Assembly (NCBI RefSeq): GCF_014202975.1 | Contig: NZ_JACHHZ010000006.1 | Location: 595,561-659,560, forward strand | From: Povalibacter uvarum | Lineage (GTDB): Bacteria > Pseudomonadota > Gammaproteobacteria > Steroidobacterales > Steroidobacteraceae | Direction of reading: 5' to 3' | DNA length: 64,000 bases | Shown here: one piece after another, positions 35,228 to 45,200 of the stretch | Layout: each line of letters begins with the position of its first letter | How positions within the stretch are numbered: the stretch's first letter is position 1 | The notes under the pieces: model-generated | The model's database searches: none | What the model was told of the DNA's origin: nothing | The model's input: only the letters and a program-made list of their open reading frames with translations | Position numbers and translations under genes: made by a program

Positions 35228-36376
35228 ATGTCACCGATGCGAACCCTGATCGCTGCATGGATGGCGGCGTGCTGCCTGCCAGTGCTTGCGGCTGCCGAGG
35301 AACGCCCTTCGACCCGCGACCTCGGTATCGCGCCCGGCATCTTCGAACCTGGCCCGCTCAATGCGATCACGGATGTCGAGGGTGTGAAGGTCGGACAAGT
35401 GTCGATCGTGTCCGGCGACAACGTGCGCACCGGCGTCACTGCCATCCTGCCCCATGGCGGCAATCTGTTCCGGGAGAAAGTCGCAGGCGCGGTCTACATC
35501 GGCAATGCCTTCGGGAAACTCGCCGGCTCGACGCAGGTCAGCGAGCTCGGAACGATCGAAACGCCCATCGTGCTCACGAACACGCTCGCCGTCGGCCCTG
35601 CCATCGAAGGTGTCGTGACGTGGACACTCACGCAGCCGGGCAATGAACAGGTGCGCTCCGTCAACGCGCTGGTGGGCGAAACGAATGATGGCGGCTTGAA
35701 CGACATCCGCGGCGGCCATGTGCAGCGCTCGCATGTGATCGACGCCATCCGGTCTGCCGCTGGCGGACGCTTAGCAGAGGGGGCAGTCGGCGCTGGCACC
35801 GGGACGATCGCATTCGGCTGGAAAGGCGGCATCGGCACATCGTCGCGACGCGTCCCCGTAGGCGAGGACACATGGACGATCGGAGTGCTCGTGCAATCGA
35901 ACTTCGGCGGTCGCCTCACGATCGCAGGTGTTCCCGTGTGGCGCACGTTGTCCCCCGATACCGATAAGCAGCGGTTGACGGCGTCAGCGGACGGGTCCTG
36001 CATGATTGTCATCGCCACGGACGCGCCGCTCGATGCGCGCAATCTTGAGCGTCTCGCGGCACGTTCGATCTACGCGCTGGCGCGGACAGGGTCGACGTAT
36101 TCCAACGGCAGTGGTGACTTCTCGATCGCCTTCTCGACGCACCCGTCACTTCGCGTCACTGGATCGTCCGTGCCACAGGCGAAGCTGGTTCTGCCGACAG
36201 ACGCCGTGTCGCCACTGTTCGAAGCCGTGCTCGATGCAACGGAAGAAGCGCTATACAACTCGATGCTGCGTGCAACCGATACGACGGGACAAGGACGAAC
36301 CGTGCGCGCGCTTCCAGTGGATGCATTGAAGAAGGCACTGCGTGATTGGCGTGCACCGGGCGGCAAGGCTCCGTAG
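35228..36376 (+). CDS. exported P1-family (DmpA-like) aminopeptidase
   Basis: About 382 residues with a signal peptide (MRTLIAAWMAACCLPVLAAA). The peptidase body shows LGIAPGIFEPGPLNAITDV, VYIGNAFGKLAGSTQVSELG, GETNDGGLNDIRGGHV and the self-cleavage region TGSTYSNGSGDFSIAFST, where a Gly-Ser bond is cut to expose the nucleophile serine. DmpA enzymes release N-terminal D- or L-amino acids or beta-peptides. Start codon uncertain: 35186, 35213 and 35237 are also in frame; 35228 follows GAGCGAG. Confidence 0.85.
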   Translation: MSPMRTLIAAWMAACCLPVLAAAEERPSTRDLGIAPGIFEPGPLNAITDVEGVKVGQVSIVSGDNVRTGVTAILPHGGNLFREKVAGAVYIGNAFGKLAGSTQVSELGTIETPIVLTNTLAVGPAIEGVVTWTLTQPGNEQVRSVNALVGETNDGGLNDIRGGHVQRSHVIDAIRSAAGGRLAEGAVGAGTGTIAFGWKGGIGTSSRRVPVGEDTWTIGVLVQSNFGGRLTIAGVPVWRTLSPDTDKQRLTASADGSCMIVIATDAPLDARNLERLAARSIYALARTGSTYSNGSGDFSIAFSTHPSLRVTGSSVPQAKLVLPTDAVSPLFEAVLDATEEALYNSMLRATDTTGQGRTVRALPVDALKKALRDWRAPGGKAP

Positions 36377-36378
36377 TC

Positions 36379-36447
36379 GTCACTCCCGCGGAAGCGGGAG
36401 TCCATGCCTCTTCCGTCAGATGGATTCCCGCGTTCGCGGGAATGACG
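36379..36447. repeat. REP-like repeat (type I), copy 7
   Basis: GTCACTCCCGCGGAAGCGGG ... GGATTCCCGCGTTCGCGGGA followed by ATGACGG, starting two bases after the P1 peptidase stop. The rest of this 298-base gap (36448-36674) shows no recognisable gene or terminator and presumably contains the promoter of the HD-GYP gene. Confidence 0.85.
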
Positions 36448-36674
36448 GATGCGCCCTCCAAACGCAGTCAAGGCCGGCCGCGGAATCTGCGAACTGCGCC
36501 CGGCCCGTTCGGTGAACTCCCCAGGGCAGGTCGCAATGAGAGCCAGTTCGCAAAATTTGGGGGTGTTGCGGCTCAGCTTCCGGCCCTTTCTGCCGATGCA
36601 GGATGCGGAACCGACGAAGCCATGCGCTCCGGCGCGGCTCCTGAGTTGTCACAAGAGACCGGGCTCAAGATTCG

Positions 36675-37880
36675 ATGCTGAAGAAGATCGCCATATCGCA
36701 GGTTGAAACAGGGATGTACATCGACTCCGTCGAGGGCTCCTGGCTCAACCATTCCCTGTGGAAAGCGCGCTTCGTCGTCAACGATGCGGAGACGCTCGCA
36801 CGTGTGCGCCAGTGTGGCGGCTCGGAATGCTGGATCGACACGTCGAAGGGCAGCGATCTCCCGGAGTCCGCTACCGTCATCGAACTGGTCCCGCCGAAGC
36901 CCACTGCCGCCGCTGCGCCGCCCAGGCCCGCTGACCGTCGCTCGATGGCCGATGAACTGCAGAATGCGGCCAACGTGCTGAAACATTCCAAGGCAGCGAT
37001 GACATCGCTCTTCGCCGAAGCCCGCATGGGCAACGCGGTGAACACGAGCGAATGCCAGCCGCTGGTCAACGAGATCGTCCAATCCGTCGACCGCAATTCC
37101 GACGCTCTGCTCAGCCTGTGCCGGCTGAAGATCGCGGATGAATACACTTACATGCACTCCGTATCGGTGTGCGCCCTGATGGTGTCGCTCGGCCGCCAGC
37201 TCGGCCTCGATGACGCGATGTGCCGCGACGCTGGTCTTGCCGGCCTGCTGCACGACCTTGGCAAGGCCAAGATGCCGCAGGACATCATCAACAAGCCCGG
37301 CAAGCTCACCGACGATGAATTCACGATCATCAAATCGCACCCGGTGAAAGGTCACGAGATGCTGCTTGAAAGCGGCGTCGACAATGACCGCGTGCTCGAT
37401 GTGTGCCGTCACCATCACGAACGCGTCGATGGCCGTGGCTATCCCGACAAGCTCGACGAAGCGAGCATTTCCCTCATCGCGCGCATGAGCGCCGTCTGCG
37501 ACGTCTACGACGCCGTGACCTCGAACCGCCCCTACAAGGCGGGCTGGGATCCGGCCGAGGCGATCGCGCAGATGGCGTCATGGAAAGGTCATTTCGACAG
37601 CGTCGTGCTGCAGACCTTCGTCAAGACGATCGGCATCTACCCGGTGGGCTCGCTCGTGCGCATGGCTTCGGGAAAGCTCGGCGTAGTCGTCGAACAGAAC
37701 ACCCGCCTGACGGCCCCGAAGATCAAGATCTTCTTCTCGACGAAGTCCGGCCTGCCGCTGGAGCCGAAGCTCGTCGATCTCACGGATCCGCACGTCACCG
37801 ACAAGATCGTGGGCCGCGAGCCGGTCGAGAACTGGAATTTCGGTTACCTCAACGATCTGTGGGCCAAGCACGTCCCCTGA
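36675..37880 (+). CDS. HD-GYP c-di-GMP phosphodiesterase with DUF3391 N-terminus
   Basis: 401 residues. Residues 1-90 fit the DUF3391 domain found before HD-GYP modules. The catalytic part has [20 protein letters not shown] (His193-Asp194), [22 protein letters not shown] (246-257) and [19 protein letters not shown]; the GYP signature is intact. The protein should degrade c-di-GMP in the cytoplasm. A diguanylate cyclase is encoded 135 bases downstream on the same strand, so synthesis and breakdown may be controlled together. Confidence 0.93.
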   Translation: MLKKIAISQVETGMYIDSVEGSWLNHSLWKARFVVNDAETLARVRQCGGSECWIDTSKGSDLPESATVIELVPPKPTAAAAPPRPADRRSMADELQNAANVLKHSKAAMTSLFAEARMGNAVNTSECQPLVNEIVQSVDRNSDALLSLCRLKIADEYTYMHSVSVCALMVSLGRQLGLDDAMCRDAGLAGLLHDLGKAKMPQDIINKPGKLTDDEFTIIKSHPVKGHEMLLESGVDNDRVLDVCRHHHERVDGRGYPDKLDEASISLIARMSAVCDVYDAVTSNRPYKAGWDPAEAIAQMASWKGHFDSVVLQTFVKTIGIYPVGSLVRMASGKLGVVVEQNTRLTAPKIKIFFSTKSGLPLEPKLVDLTDPHVTDKIVGREPVENWNFGYLNDLWAKHVP

Positions 37881-38015
37881 TTCATGAGACCGGGCCCATC
37901 AGACCAATCCTGATTCGGCAGCCTGTGGCGCAAATCCATGAAACGCTCCGCATTTCCCCGACCCGCGAGTCAGGATCATGCCGCGGCGTGCGGAATCGAA
38001 CCTGCCCGGTGATGC

Positions 38016-39437
38016 GTGAAAACAGCGGCCGACACTGACAACTGGCGCCAGAAATATTTCGACAGCCTTGGCCGGCTCGAAAACGAGCAGCGCGAGTTCC
38101 AGGCAATGGAGGCGTCGCTCAAAAAGCTCGCCGGCCGCCTCTGCACAGCATCGCTGGGCCAATCCTCGCGTCTCGACGAACAGATAAAGAAGCTCCAGAC
38201 GGCGATCCGTCGCGACGTTTCCAGCGAAGAGCTGGAAAAGATCACGCCGGCGCTGACAGAAGCCATCCAGGCACTGGATCAGCCGTCGGAGCCCAAGTCT
38301 GTCGCGCCGGTACAGGCGCAACCGCCCGCTTCCGTCACGCCGATCGCGGCTGCCGCAGTTTCGGCGAAACCCGCCGCATCGACCGCGGTGATCGGTGATG
38401 AATCGATCCGTGCGATTCTCGCAGCGCTGCTTGGCGAACTGCGTCGTGACGCCGATCTGGCCCCGCAGGCCGACGCTGTGGACTCCAGGCTTTCCGAAGC
38501 CCTGAAGCCCGAACAATTCCCGGACACGCTCTCCACCGTCACGCAGATGGTGTCGCAGCGCATCCAGCGCATCGAGAAAGCGAAGCTCGAAATCGAGACA
38601 CTGCTCAGCCACATGGTCGGCAAGCTCGATGAAGTCCACCAGTTCATCGCGGAGCAGCACCGCAACCAGACCGAATCGCATGCCGCGAGCGAGACGCTGA
38701 GCGTGCAACTCGTCGGTGAAATGAAAGCGATGGGCGAGACGGTCGAAGCCACGAACGACGTGCAGCAGATCCGGGTGCACGTCCGCAGCCGACTGGAATC
38801 GCTCGATCGTCACCTGCGCGAATTCCGGGAGCGCGAGGCGACCCTCTCCAGCGCCATGCAGGCCCGCAACGAACAGATGCAGGTTCGCATCTGCGAGCTC
38901 GAGAGCGAGGCCAAGTATCTGCACGGCCAGCTTCGCAACGAACAGCGGCTTTCGACGCTCGACGCGCTCACCAAGATTGCCAATCGCGGCGCCTACGAAA
39001 AGCGCGTCGATGAGGAATTGAAGCGCTGGCAGCGCTTCAAACAGCCGGTGTGCCTCGCGGTCTGGGACGTCGACTACTTCAAACGCATCAACGACACCTA
39101 CGGCCATCGCGCGGGCGATCGCGTGCTGGTCACCGTCGCCGAGTTCCTGTCGAGCCGGGTTCGCAGCACTGATTTCGTGGCGCGCTACGGTGGCGAAGAA
39201 TTCGCGATGCTCCTGCCCGGAACCAAGACCGACGACGCCGTGCGCCTGGTGAACGAGTTGCGCGAAGGTGTGGCGAGAATCGGATTCCATTTCCGCGGCA
39301 CGCCCGTCTCCGTGACCATCTCCATCGGCATCACGGCGTTCCAGCCAAACGATTCCGCAGGCGCGGCATTCGACCGCGCGGACAAGGCTCTCTATCGGGC
39401 GAAGGAATCCGGACGCAATCGCTGCGTCGCTTCCTGA
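38016..39437 (+). CDS. diguanylate cyclase (GGDEF) with N-terminal coiled coil
   Basis: 473 residues from a GTG start. Residues 1-310 are mostly long helices with an Ala/Pro linker near 90-125 and no known sensor domain, a pattern seen in Xanthomonas/Pseudomonas SadC-regulator-like cyclases. The GGDEF domain has LDALTKIANRGAYEKR, VWDVDYFKRINDTYGHRAGD and RYGGEEFAMLLPG (GGEEF at 392-396). The RxxD inhibitory site (Arg383-Asp386) is present five residues before it, so product feedback is expected. Partner of the upstream HD-GYP protein. Confidence 0.93.
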   Translation: MKTAADTDNWRQKYFDSLGRLENEQREFQAMEASLKKLAGRLCTASLGQSSRLDEQIKKLQTAIRRDVSSEELEKITPALTEAIQALDQPSEPKSVAPVQAQPPASVTPIAAAAVSAKPAASTAVIGDESIRAILAALLGELRRDADLAPQADAVDSRLSEALKPEQFPDTLSTVTQMVSQRIQRIEKAKLEIETLLSHMVGKLDEVHQFIAEQHRNQTESHAASETLSVQLVGEMKAMGETVEATNDVQQIRVHVRSRLESLDRHLREFREREATLSSAMQARNEQMQVRICELESEAKYLHGQLRNEQRLSTLDALTKIANRGAYEKRVDEELKRWQRFKQPVCLAVWDVDYFKRINDTYGHRAGDRVLVTVAEFLSSRVRSTDFVARYGGEEFAMLLPGTKTDDAVRLVNELREGVARIGFHFRGTPVSVTISIGITAFQPNDSAGAAFDRADKALYRAKESGRNRCVAS

Positions 39438-39450
39438 AGCTCAAAGATGC

Positions 39451-39472
39451 GGGAAGGGCCGAAGCCCTTCCC
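39451..39472. terminator. bidirectional hairpin between convergent genes
   Basis: GGGAAGGGC-CGAA-GCCCTTCCC, a nine-base perfect stem with a four-base loop, between the GGDEF gene and the end of the TonB receptor gene. There is no strong T-run. Confidence 0.6.
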
Positions 39473-39495
39473 CATCCGCCCCCAAACCAGACCCT

Positions 39496-42156
39496 TCAGA
39501 ACTTCACGGTGACGTCGAGCAGGTAGCGACGGCCGTACTCATCGTAGCGTCCGATACGGTTCGGCCGGTTGTCGCGATACATGCGCAGCGGCTCGTCCGT
39601 GAGATTGTTCACCTGGAAGCGCAGCTGCACGCCCGCGCTGAATCGATAGGACGTGCTGAGATCCAGCACGGACTCCGATTCGAGCGTCTGCAGATCGGCG
39701 CCGTTCCAGCCGTAGATCACCGTAAACGGGCTGTGATACTTGTACCCGAGCCGCGCCTCGAACGATTTCGAGCTGTACCACAGATCGACCACCGCCGTGT
39801 GTTCCGCATAGCCCGCGCCAGTCAGCGGATCGGTGACCGGCACGAACTCTTCGATGTCCGAATCGACGTAGGCGTAGTTGGAATAGATGCCGAAGTTCTC
39901 CAGGCCGCCCCAGAAATAGAACGGCGTCTGGAATGTGATCTCGGCGCCGGTGATCTTTCCACCATCGCCGTTCACTGGTGTTGCCACCGCATATGTGATG
40001 CCGTCGTAAGTCTGCGGCTCCTGCGTCCAGCCGATGTATGAGGACACGTCCTTGTAGTAGGCGGCGAAGCCCAGCAGCGCTTCCTCGTGGAAGTACCATT
40101 CGTACGAAGCGTCGAACTGATTCGCCTTGAACGGCTCCAGATCGGGGTTGCCGGCGTTCCCGGTGTAGGGCAGCCAGTTCGTCAAAGTCCGGCTCGCGCG
40201 CAGCTCATCGAGCGGCGGACGAGCAACGACTCGCGAAACACCGAAGCGCAGCAGTGTCGAATCGTTCAGGTGGAAGTTGATGTTCGCGCTGGGCAGAACT
40301 TCCGAGTAGTCGTTGTCGACCGATACGGATTCGAGTGCGCTGGCACCTGTTGCCTGCTGGTAGCCGTCGCTGGTCGTCTGCACATCCAGGAACCGTACGC
40401 CCAAGCCGCCAGTGACACGCTTCGCGATCGACGTGCTGTCGAAGCCGAGCTTGACGTAGCCCTCGGCGACATCTTCCTTCACCTTCCAGCGCTGCGCGAG
40501 ATTCTCGGTGGCATTCGAAGGATCGAGTGCGTCCGCGCCGTACGCCAGGAGCGCGATCTCATCGTAGTTCCCCATCAGGATGGGCGGAATGTCGAGCGTG
40601 CCAACGTTGTAGACGGTGAACATGCCGAGCGGGATCTCCACACCGCCGGCTGGCGCCGACGGCCACCACTCGAACCGGTCATGCTTCTTGGTACGGTTCG
40701 AAAGGCGCGCACCGAACTGCACTTTGTTGAAGAAGCCGCCGTCGAGCGAACGGGCAAGGTCGAGCGCCCCTGCGATCAACTCGTCGTCGAGATGTTCCGG
40801 ACCGTCGCTCGCGCCGCCGCGATAGTCGGGCGCGAACTGCGGCATCGTCGTTGGGTCCTGGCTCGTAACGATCGTCGGCAACCCGCCAGCGCTCGTGTCC
40901 CAGGTCATCAGCTCCGGATAGACCTCCGTGCGTACGGCCTGCCAGATGTTCTCTCGCTCGGCCTGCGAGTACGAGAGATCGCCGACGACGCTCCAACGCT
41001 CGCCCGTCCAGCGCCCGTTGAGACCAGTGACGGACAGCGTTTTGTCCTCGTCGTAGTCGGCGAGCACCGTCGTCACCGAGCTGTACGGCAACGTGGCCGC
41101 AACGACGTCGCCATTCACGAGCGTGTAGGACGCAGCGGGATCGTTGTACGCGCCCCAGCTCCCGTTGTTCCAGTTGCCCCAGTTGTTCCAGCCGTAGACG
41201 GTCTGGGCCTGGTCTTCGTGAATGTCGATGTCCGAGTACAGCGTATCGAAGCGCAGCTCGAAGCTGTCCGACGCGCGCCACTGCGCGCCGAGCGACACAC
41301 CCTTTCGCGTCTGATCGATCGCGCTCACGGAAATCTGCGAACCCCAAGGCGTGGGATCGGGGGTGCCGTCGCCGTTGAGATCGCCGGTGAAATCGCTCGC
41401 GCCCGCCGGCGGACGCATAGCCGAATCGTTGTAGCCCCAGCCCGTGAAGGACGGATAACCGTTTTTCTGCTGCTGCGCCGTCAGGCCGATGACGATGCCG
41501 AACGTCTCGTTCGAGTTGTAGACGTACGATCCGCTCGCGCGATAGCCCCACGGATCGTAGTCCGGAAGGTCCTTGCCGCTTTCGTAGTACACCGGGCCGC
41601 CGCGCAGGACGAGATCCTCGCCGGTGTAATCGAGAGGTTGCAGCGTGGCGATGTCGATCGTCGCCGCGACGCCGCCCGCAATCAGATCCGCCGATTGCGT
41701 CTTGTACACGGTGACGCCGGAAACCACTTCGGACGGATAGATCTCCCAGCGCACGTTGCGATCCGGCTCGCTGGAAGCCACCTCGCGTCCGTTGATCGTA
41801 CCGAGCACGAGGCGAGCGCCGAGTCCGCGCACGACGGCCTGGCTGTCGTTGCCGCGATCTCTCGTCGCGTTCACGCCCGGCAGGCGATTGATGGACTCAG
41901 CGATCGTGACGTCGGGCAGCTGACCGATGTCATCCGAGGAAATCGCGTCGACGACCAGATCGGAGTTCATCTTCACATCGAGCGCATCGCGCAGGCTGTC
42001 GCGAATGCCGGTGACTTCGATCTCCTCGATGACCTGCGACGAGGCGGATTGCGACTCTGCGGCCAGCGCGGGCATTGCAATCGCAGCCAGGAACAATGGC
42101 AGAGACGACCGTATCGCGCTTCGCAGCCGATACGGGCAAGGCTTTAGCGTATCCAT
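39496..42156 (-). CDS. TonB-dependent receptor (putative galacto-oligosaccharide uptake)
   Basis: About 886 residues. A signal peptide (RSSLPLFLAAIAMPALAAE) is followed by a TonB-box-like IEEIEVTGIRDSLRDALDVK and the plug domain (VVDAISSDDIGQLPDVTIAE, VVRGLGARLVLGTINGREVA). The C-terminal strand ends in aromatic Phe (YLLDVTVKF), as in outer-membrane beta-barrels. The form is that of the Xanthomonas/Caulobacter carbohydrate receptors. Gene context with the galactanase suggests uptake of galactan fragments; that substrate is inferred. The ATG at 42156 (after GGGGG) is preferred; one at 42162 is in frame. Confidence 0.9.
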   Translation of the reverse strand: MDTLKPCPYRLRSAIRSSLPLFLAAIAMPALAAESQSASSQVIEEIEVTGIRDSLRDALDVKMNSDLVVDAISSDDIGQLPDVTIAESINRLPGVNATRDRGNDSQAVVRGLGARLVLGTINGREVASSEPDRNVRWEIYPSEVVSGVTVYKTQSADLIAGGVAATIDIATLQPLDYTGEDLVLRGGPVYYESGKDLPDYDPWGYRASGSYVYNSNETFGIVIGLTAQQQKNGYPSFTGWGYNDSAMRPPAGASDFTGDLNGDGTPDPTPWGSQISVSAIDQTRKGVSLGAQWRASDSFELRFDTLYSDIDIHEDQAQTVYGWNNWGNWNNGSWGAYNDPAASYTLVNGDVVAATLPYSSVTTVLADYDEDKTLSVTGLNGRWTGERWSVVGDLSYSQAERENIWQAVRTEVYPELMTWDTSAGGLPTIVTSQDPTTMPQFAPDYRGGASDGPEHLDDELIAGALDLARSLDGGFFNKVQFGARLSNRTKKHDRFEWWPSAPAGGVEIPLGMFTVYNVGTLDIPPILMGNYDEIALLAYGADALDPSNATENLAQRWKVKEDVAEGYVKLGFDSTSIAKRVTGGLGVRFLDVQTTSDGYQQATGASALESVSVDNDYSEVLPSANINFHLNDSTLLRFGVSRVVARPPLDELRASRTLTNWLPYTGNAGNPDLEPFKANQFDASYEWYFHEEALLGFAAYYKDVSSYIGWTQEPQTYDGITYAVATPVNGDGGKITGAEITFQTPFYFWGGLENFGIYSNYAYVDSDIEEFVPVTDPLTGAGYAEHTAVVDLWYSSKSFEARLGYKYHSPFTVIYGWNGADLQTLESESVLDLSTSYRFSAGVQLRFQVNNLTDEPLRMYRDNRPNRIGRYDEYGRRYLLDVTVKF

Positions 42157-42202
42157 GTGCATCCCCCAGGTAGCCAGAAATCGCCGATCGAGTAATTGTC
42201 GG

Positions 42203-42226
42203 AGTATTTGTGCTATTTGTAATACT
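42203..42226. promoter_or_regulatory. candidate GntR operator at the TonB receptor promoter
   Basis: A 24-base inverted repeat (arms AGTATT / AATACT) that also contains the direct repeat TATTTGT-GC-TATTTGT, 47 bases before the receptor start. The word TATTTGT/ACAAATA occurs again in the galactanase promoter at 46023-46029. An AT-rich island in a GC-rich region, it is a reasonable site for the adjacent FadR-type regulator. Confidence 0.45.
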
Positions 42227-42229
42227 ATT

Positions 42230-42251
42230 GACCCGGCCTGACAAGCCGGTC
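42230..42251. repeat. hairpin between the galactanase fusion and the receptor gene
   Basis: GACCCGGC-CTGACAA-GCCGGTC, arms of seven to eight bases with one mismatch. On the minus strand it lies 23 bases beyond the stop of the fusion gene and just upstream of the receptor's candidate operator. There is no T-run after it, so it may be a processing or weak termination site. Confidence 0.45.
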
Positions 42252-42273
42252 ATCGACCTGGGAAGGAAAAAAG

Positions 42274-45200
42274 CTACGGAATGGCTGAAATACAGGCCGG
42301 CCGGAGCCAGATCTGTTGTGCCGTCAACGGTCCACTGCTTGCGAAAACGTTTGCATGCGCTGTAGTGCGGCTGACACGCAACAGGGCACTGGCAATCCCC
42401 GCCTCTGCGCGCTGGTCCTTCTCCCCGACCAGCTCCGCGCTGCCGGCAGCGGAGAACTGCACAGAGCGATCGGCAGGCACAGCGGCGCCGTTACGGTCCA
42501 GCACCCTTGCTCGCGCAAACACCAGATCCGCTGCATCGGTCGCACTGCACACTCCTGCGTCGTCGATCTCGATCTGCAACCGTTCGGGAGCCTCTGGCGT
42601 AATGACGCGATGCAAAGCAATTGCGCGTCCATTGCGATAGCCGACGGCGTCGAGCGTCCCTGCTTCATACTTGCCGACATCGAACGTGAAGGGCGGATGG
42701 CGCAGACGATCTGAAACGCGATCGCGATCGGGCCGCTGGCGAGCCACGCTTCGGCCGTTCAGGAACAACTGCACTTCATCGACGTTGCCGAAGACTCTCA
42801 CGCGAGTACTCGAATCTGGCAGCCAGTAACTCGCGATGAAGACCGCGGGACCCGCCTCGAAGCGCGGTGAGACCTCATCAGCCGCTCTTTGTGTTCGGAA
42901 AAACTGGTAGTTGAACTTGGGCAGACGCTCGAGACTCATGACACCCGATGCCTCGAGATCCTCGGCATAGCCACGGTTGTAGTCGAACATGACCCAGTAG
43001 GCATCGGCGAACGCCGGTGTACTGAAATTGTCGTTGTGCGCCTCCTGGTTGTTCAGGGCTTGCTGCAACAAGCGCGCTTCACCCGCGCCTAGCAGTTGGC
43101 GACTCGTGCGATCTTCCTCCTTCAAGTTCGCCCAGGTGTGCTGCTGGAATCCTGCATTGAGTGCGTAGTACTCCCAGTCGCCGTACTCGGAAACGAGGTA
43201 CGGCCGCTTCGGCGGCTCGTAATGCTCGATGCGATGTTGTCTTGCCTGGATGTAGACGTCATAGCCGTCGTCCTGCCAGCCCGCGGAGTAGGCCTGATCG
43301 CCCGGGTACTCTTCATGCACGATCTCGTTGAAACGCTGCACGAGCGATGTCGGCATCTGCGTTTCGTTCAGCGAGCATTCCCACGCGATCACGCTCGGAT
43401 GATTCCGGTCGCGGCGGATCATGTCGCGGCAGGTCTGCAGAACCTGGCGCTCGAACGCGGGGTCCGGATTGAAGAACTGCCATCCGGGAATCGAGTCGAG
43501 CAGGACGAGCCCGAGTTCATCGGCCGCGGCCATGAAGTGTGACGAATGCGGATAGTGCGAAAGGCGGACGAAATCGAACCCCGCTTCCTTGATGCGCTTG
43601 GCGTCGCGATAGTCCGCCTCCGGCGAGAGCGCATAACCGACGTACGGATATTCCTGGTGCCGATTGACGCCGCGCAGGAACGTTGCCTCGCCATTGATGG
43701 CGAACTTGCCCGGCGCAATGTCGATGCGGCGGATGCCGATACGTGTGTGTCGCTCATCAACGGTACCCTCACTCGTCTCGACGATCGTCCGCAGCTGATA
43801 CAACGACGGTGATCGTGGCGACCAGAGACTGGGCTGACCGACGTCGAACTGCTGTGCAACGCTCACGTTGGCGCCCGCCGCCAGCGTGGTCGATGTCGAA
43901 ACGTGACGAGCGACTTCTCGTCCGTCCTTCGAGAGAGCCTGCACGATGCGAAACGATGCCTTCGCCCGCGATGTATTGCGCAGATGCGTTTTCACAGCGA
44001 CTGTCGCCTTGTCCCTACTGACCGCGGGATAGGTAACGAAGATCCCTCCTCCGCCAGGCTGCGCCTCCATGATTTCATCCGTGATGTGCACGGGAGATTT
44101 CACGATGAGCGACACATCGCGATACAGCCCGCCGTACATGTTGAAGTCCAGCACCTTCAGCGGCTTCGGCCCGGTGACGGCGTTGTCCCGGTTGTCGAGG
44201 CGGACCACGAGCTCATTCGCCGCATCGAACTTCAGTCCTTTCGTCAGGTCGACGACGAAGGGCAGATACCCGCCGAGGTGCGTCGTCACGACGCGCCCGT
44301 TGAACCGGACCTCGGCGACATTCATCGCGCCTTCGAAGCGCAGCCAGACCTGCTTGCCGCGCCAGGACGGCTCCGCCGCAAACGCCTTGCGATAGAACGC
44401 GATCCCTTGCCATTGATCGTTGACGATGCGCGGCTCGATGCGTGCCGTGTGCGGCACCGTGACTTCAACCCACTGCGATGAAGGGATCGACTTGACGTCC
44501 GCATCGACATCAGCAGCGCGGTGAAACTGCCAGTTGCCATTGAAGTTGCCGAGGGTCGACTTCGCTTGCGCAACGACGCATTGGTCGCACAGCTTCTCGG
44601 TCAACGAGATCGTCGTGTCGTCCGCGCCCGCGACTGCCTGAACGAAACGACCCGGCGCATCATCTGCGCTCAGCAGAGGCTGCTGCCGCTGCGCATCCCG
44701 ATAGACCTGCAGCTTCATGCGGGTGCCCGGCATCAGCCGGAGATTGGCGTGGGCTTTCCCATCCGTGAGCTTCATCGTAACGGGCGTCGACGACTCGAAC
44801 ACATCGCTCCACAAGTACAGCGCCAGCGCGTCCTTCACATTGCGCACATCGAGCGCGAACTCCACGTCGACCGGCAGCACATACGGAAAATCGAGATAGT
44901 CCGCGCCGGGCAACAGGCGGCCATCGAAATCGAACAGCGCTGCGTTTTCCCAGCTCGAACCCGTACCCCAGCGTGTCTTGCAGCGACTCGACACCCACGC
45001 CGGCTCCCAATAGACCATGCCGACGCCGCCGCTCGCGATCACTCTTTGCGTGAGATCGATGAGATAGCGACGCTGCCCCTGCCGGGTCGCCGGATAGTCC
45101 TGAATCAGCGTGTCGGTGCCGAGCAGGTTCGGCATTTCGTCCTTGTGATCGAGCGTCCACGGGTAGGCTGCTTCGACGAGCAGTACATCGGCGGCATGGC

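Noticed and set aside
36448..36674. Possible 85-codon gene before the HD-GYP gene
   Set aside because: The open frame begins at the REP repeat, has no ribosome site, overlaps the HD-GYP start and encodes a Pro/Arg-rich sequence with no domain.
40087..42147. Very long plus-strand open frame (686 codons) opposite the TonB receptor
   Set aside because: It is antisense to a receptor with clear signal, plug and barrel motifs; its own translation is rich in Arg and Val with no domain, as expected of GC-rich shadow frames.
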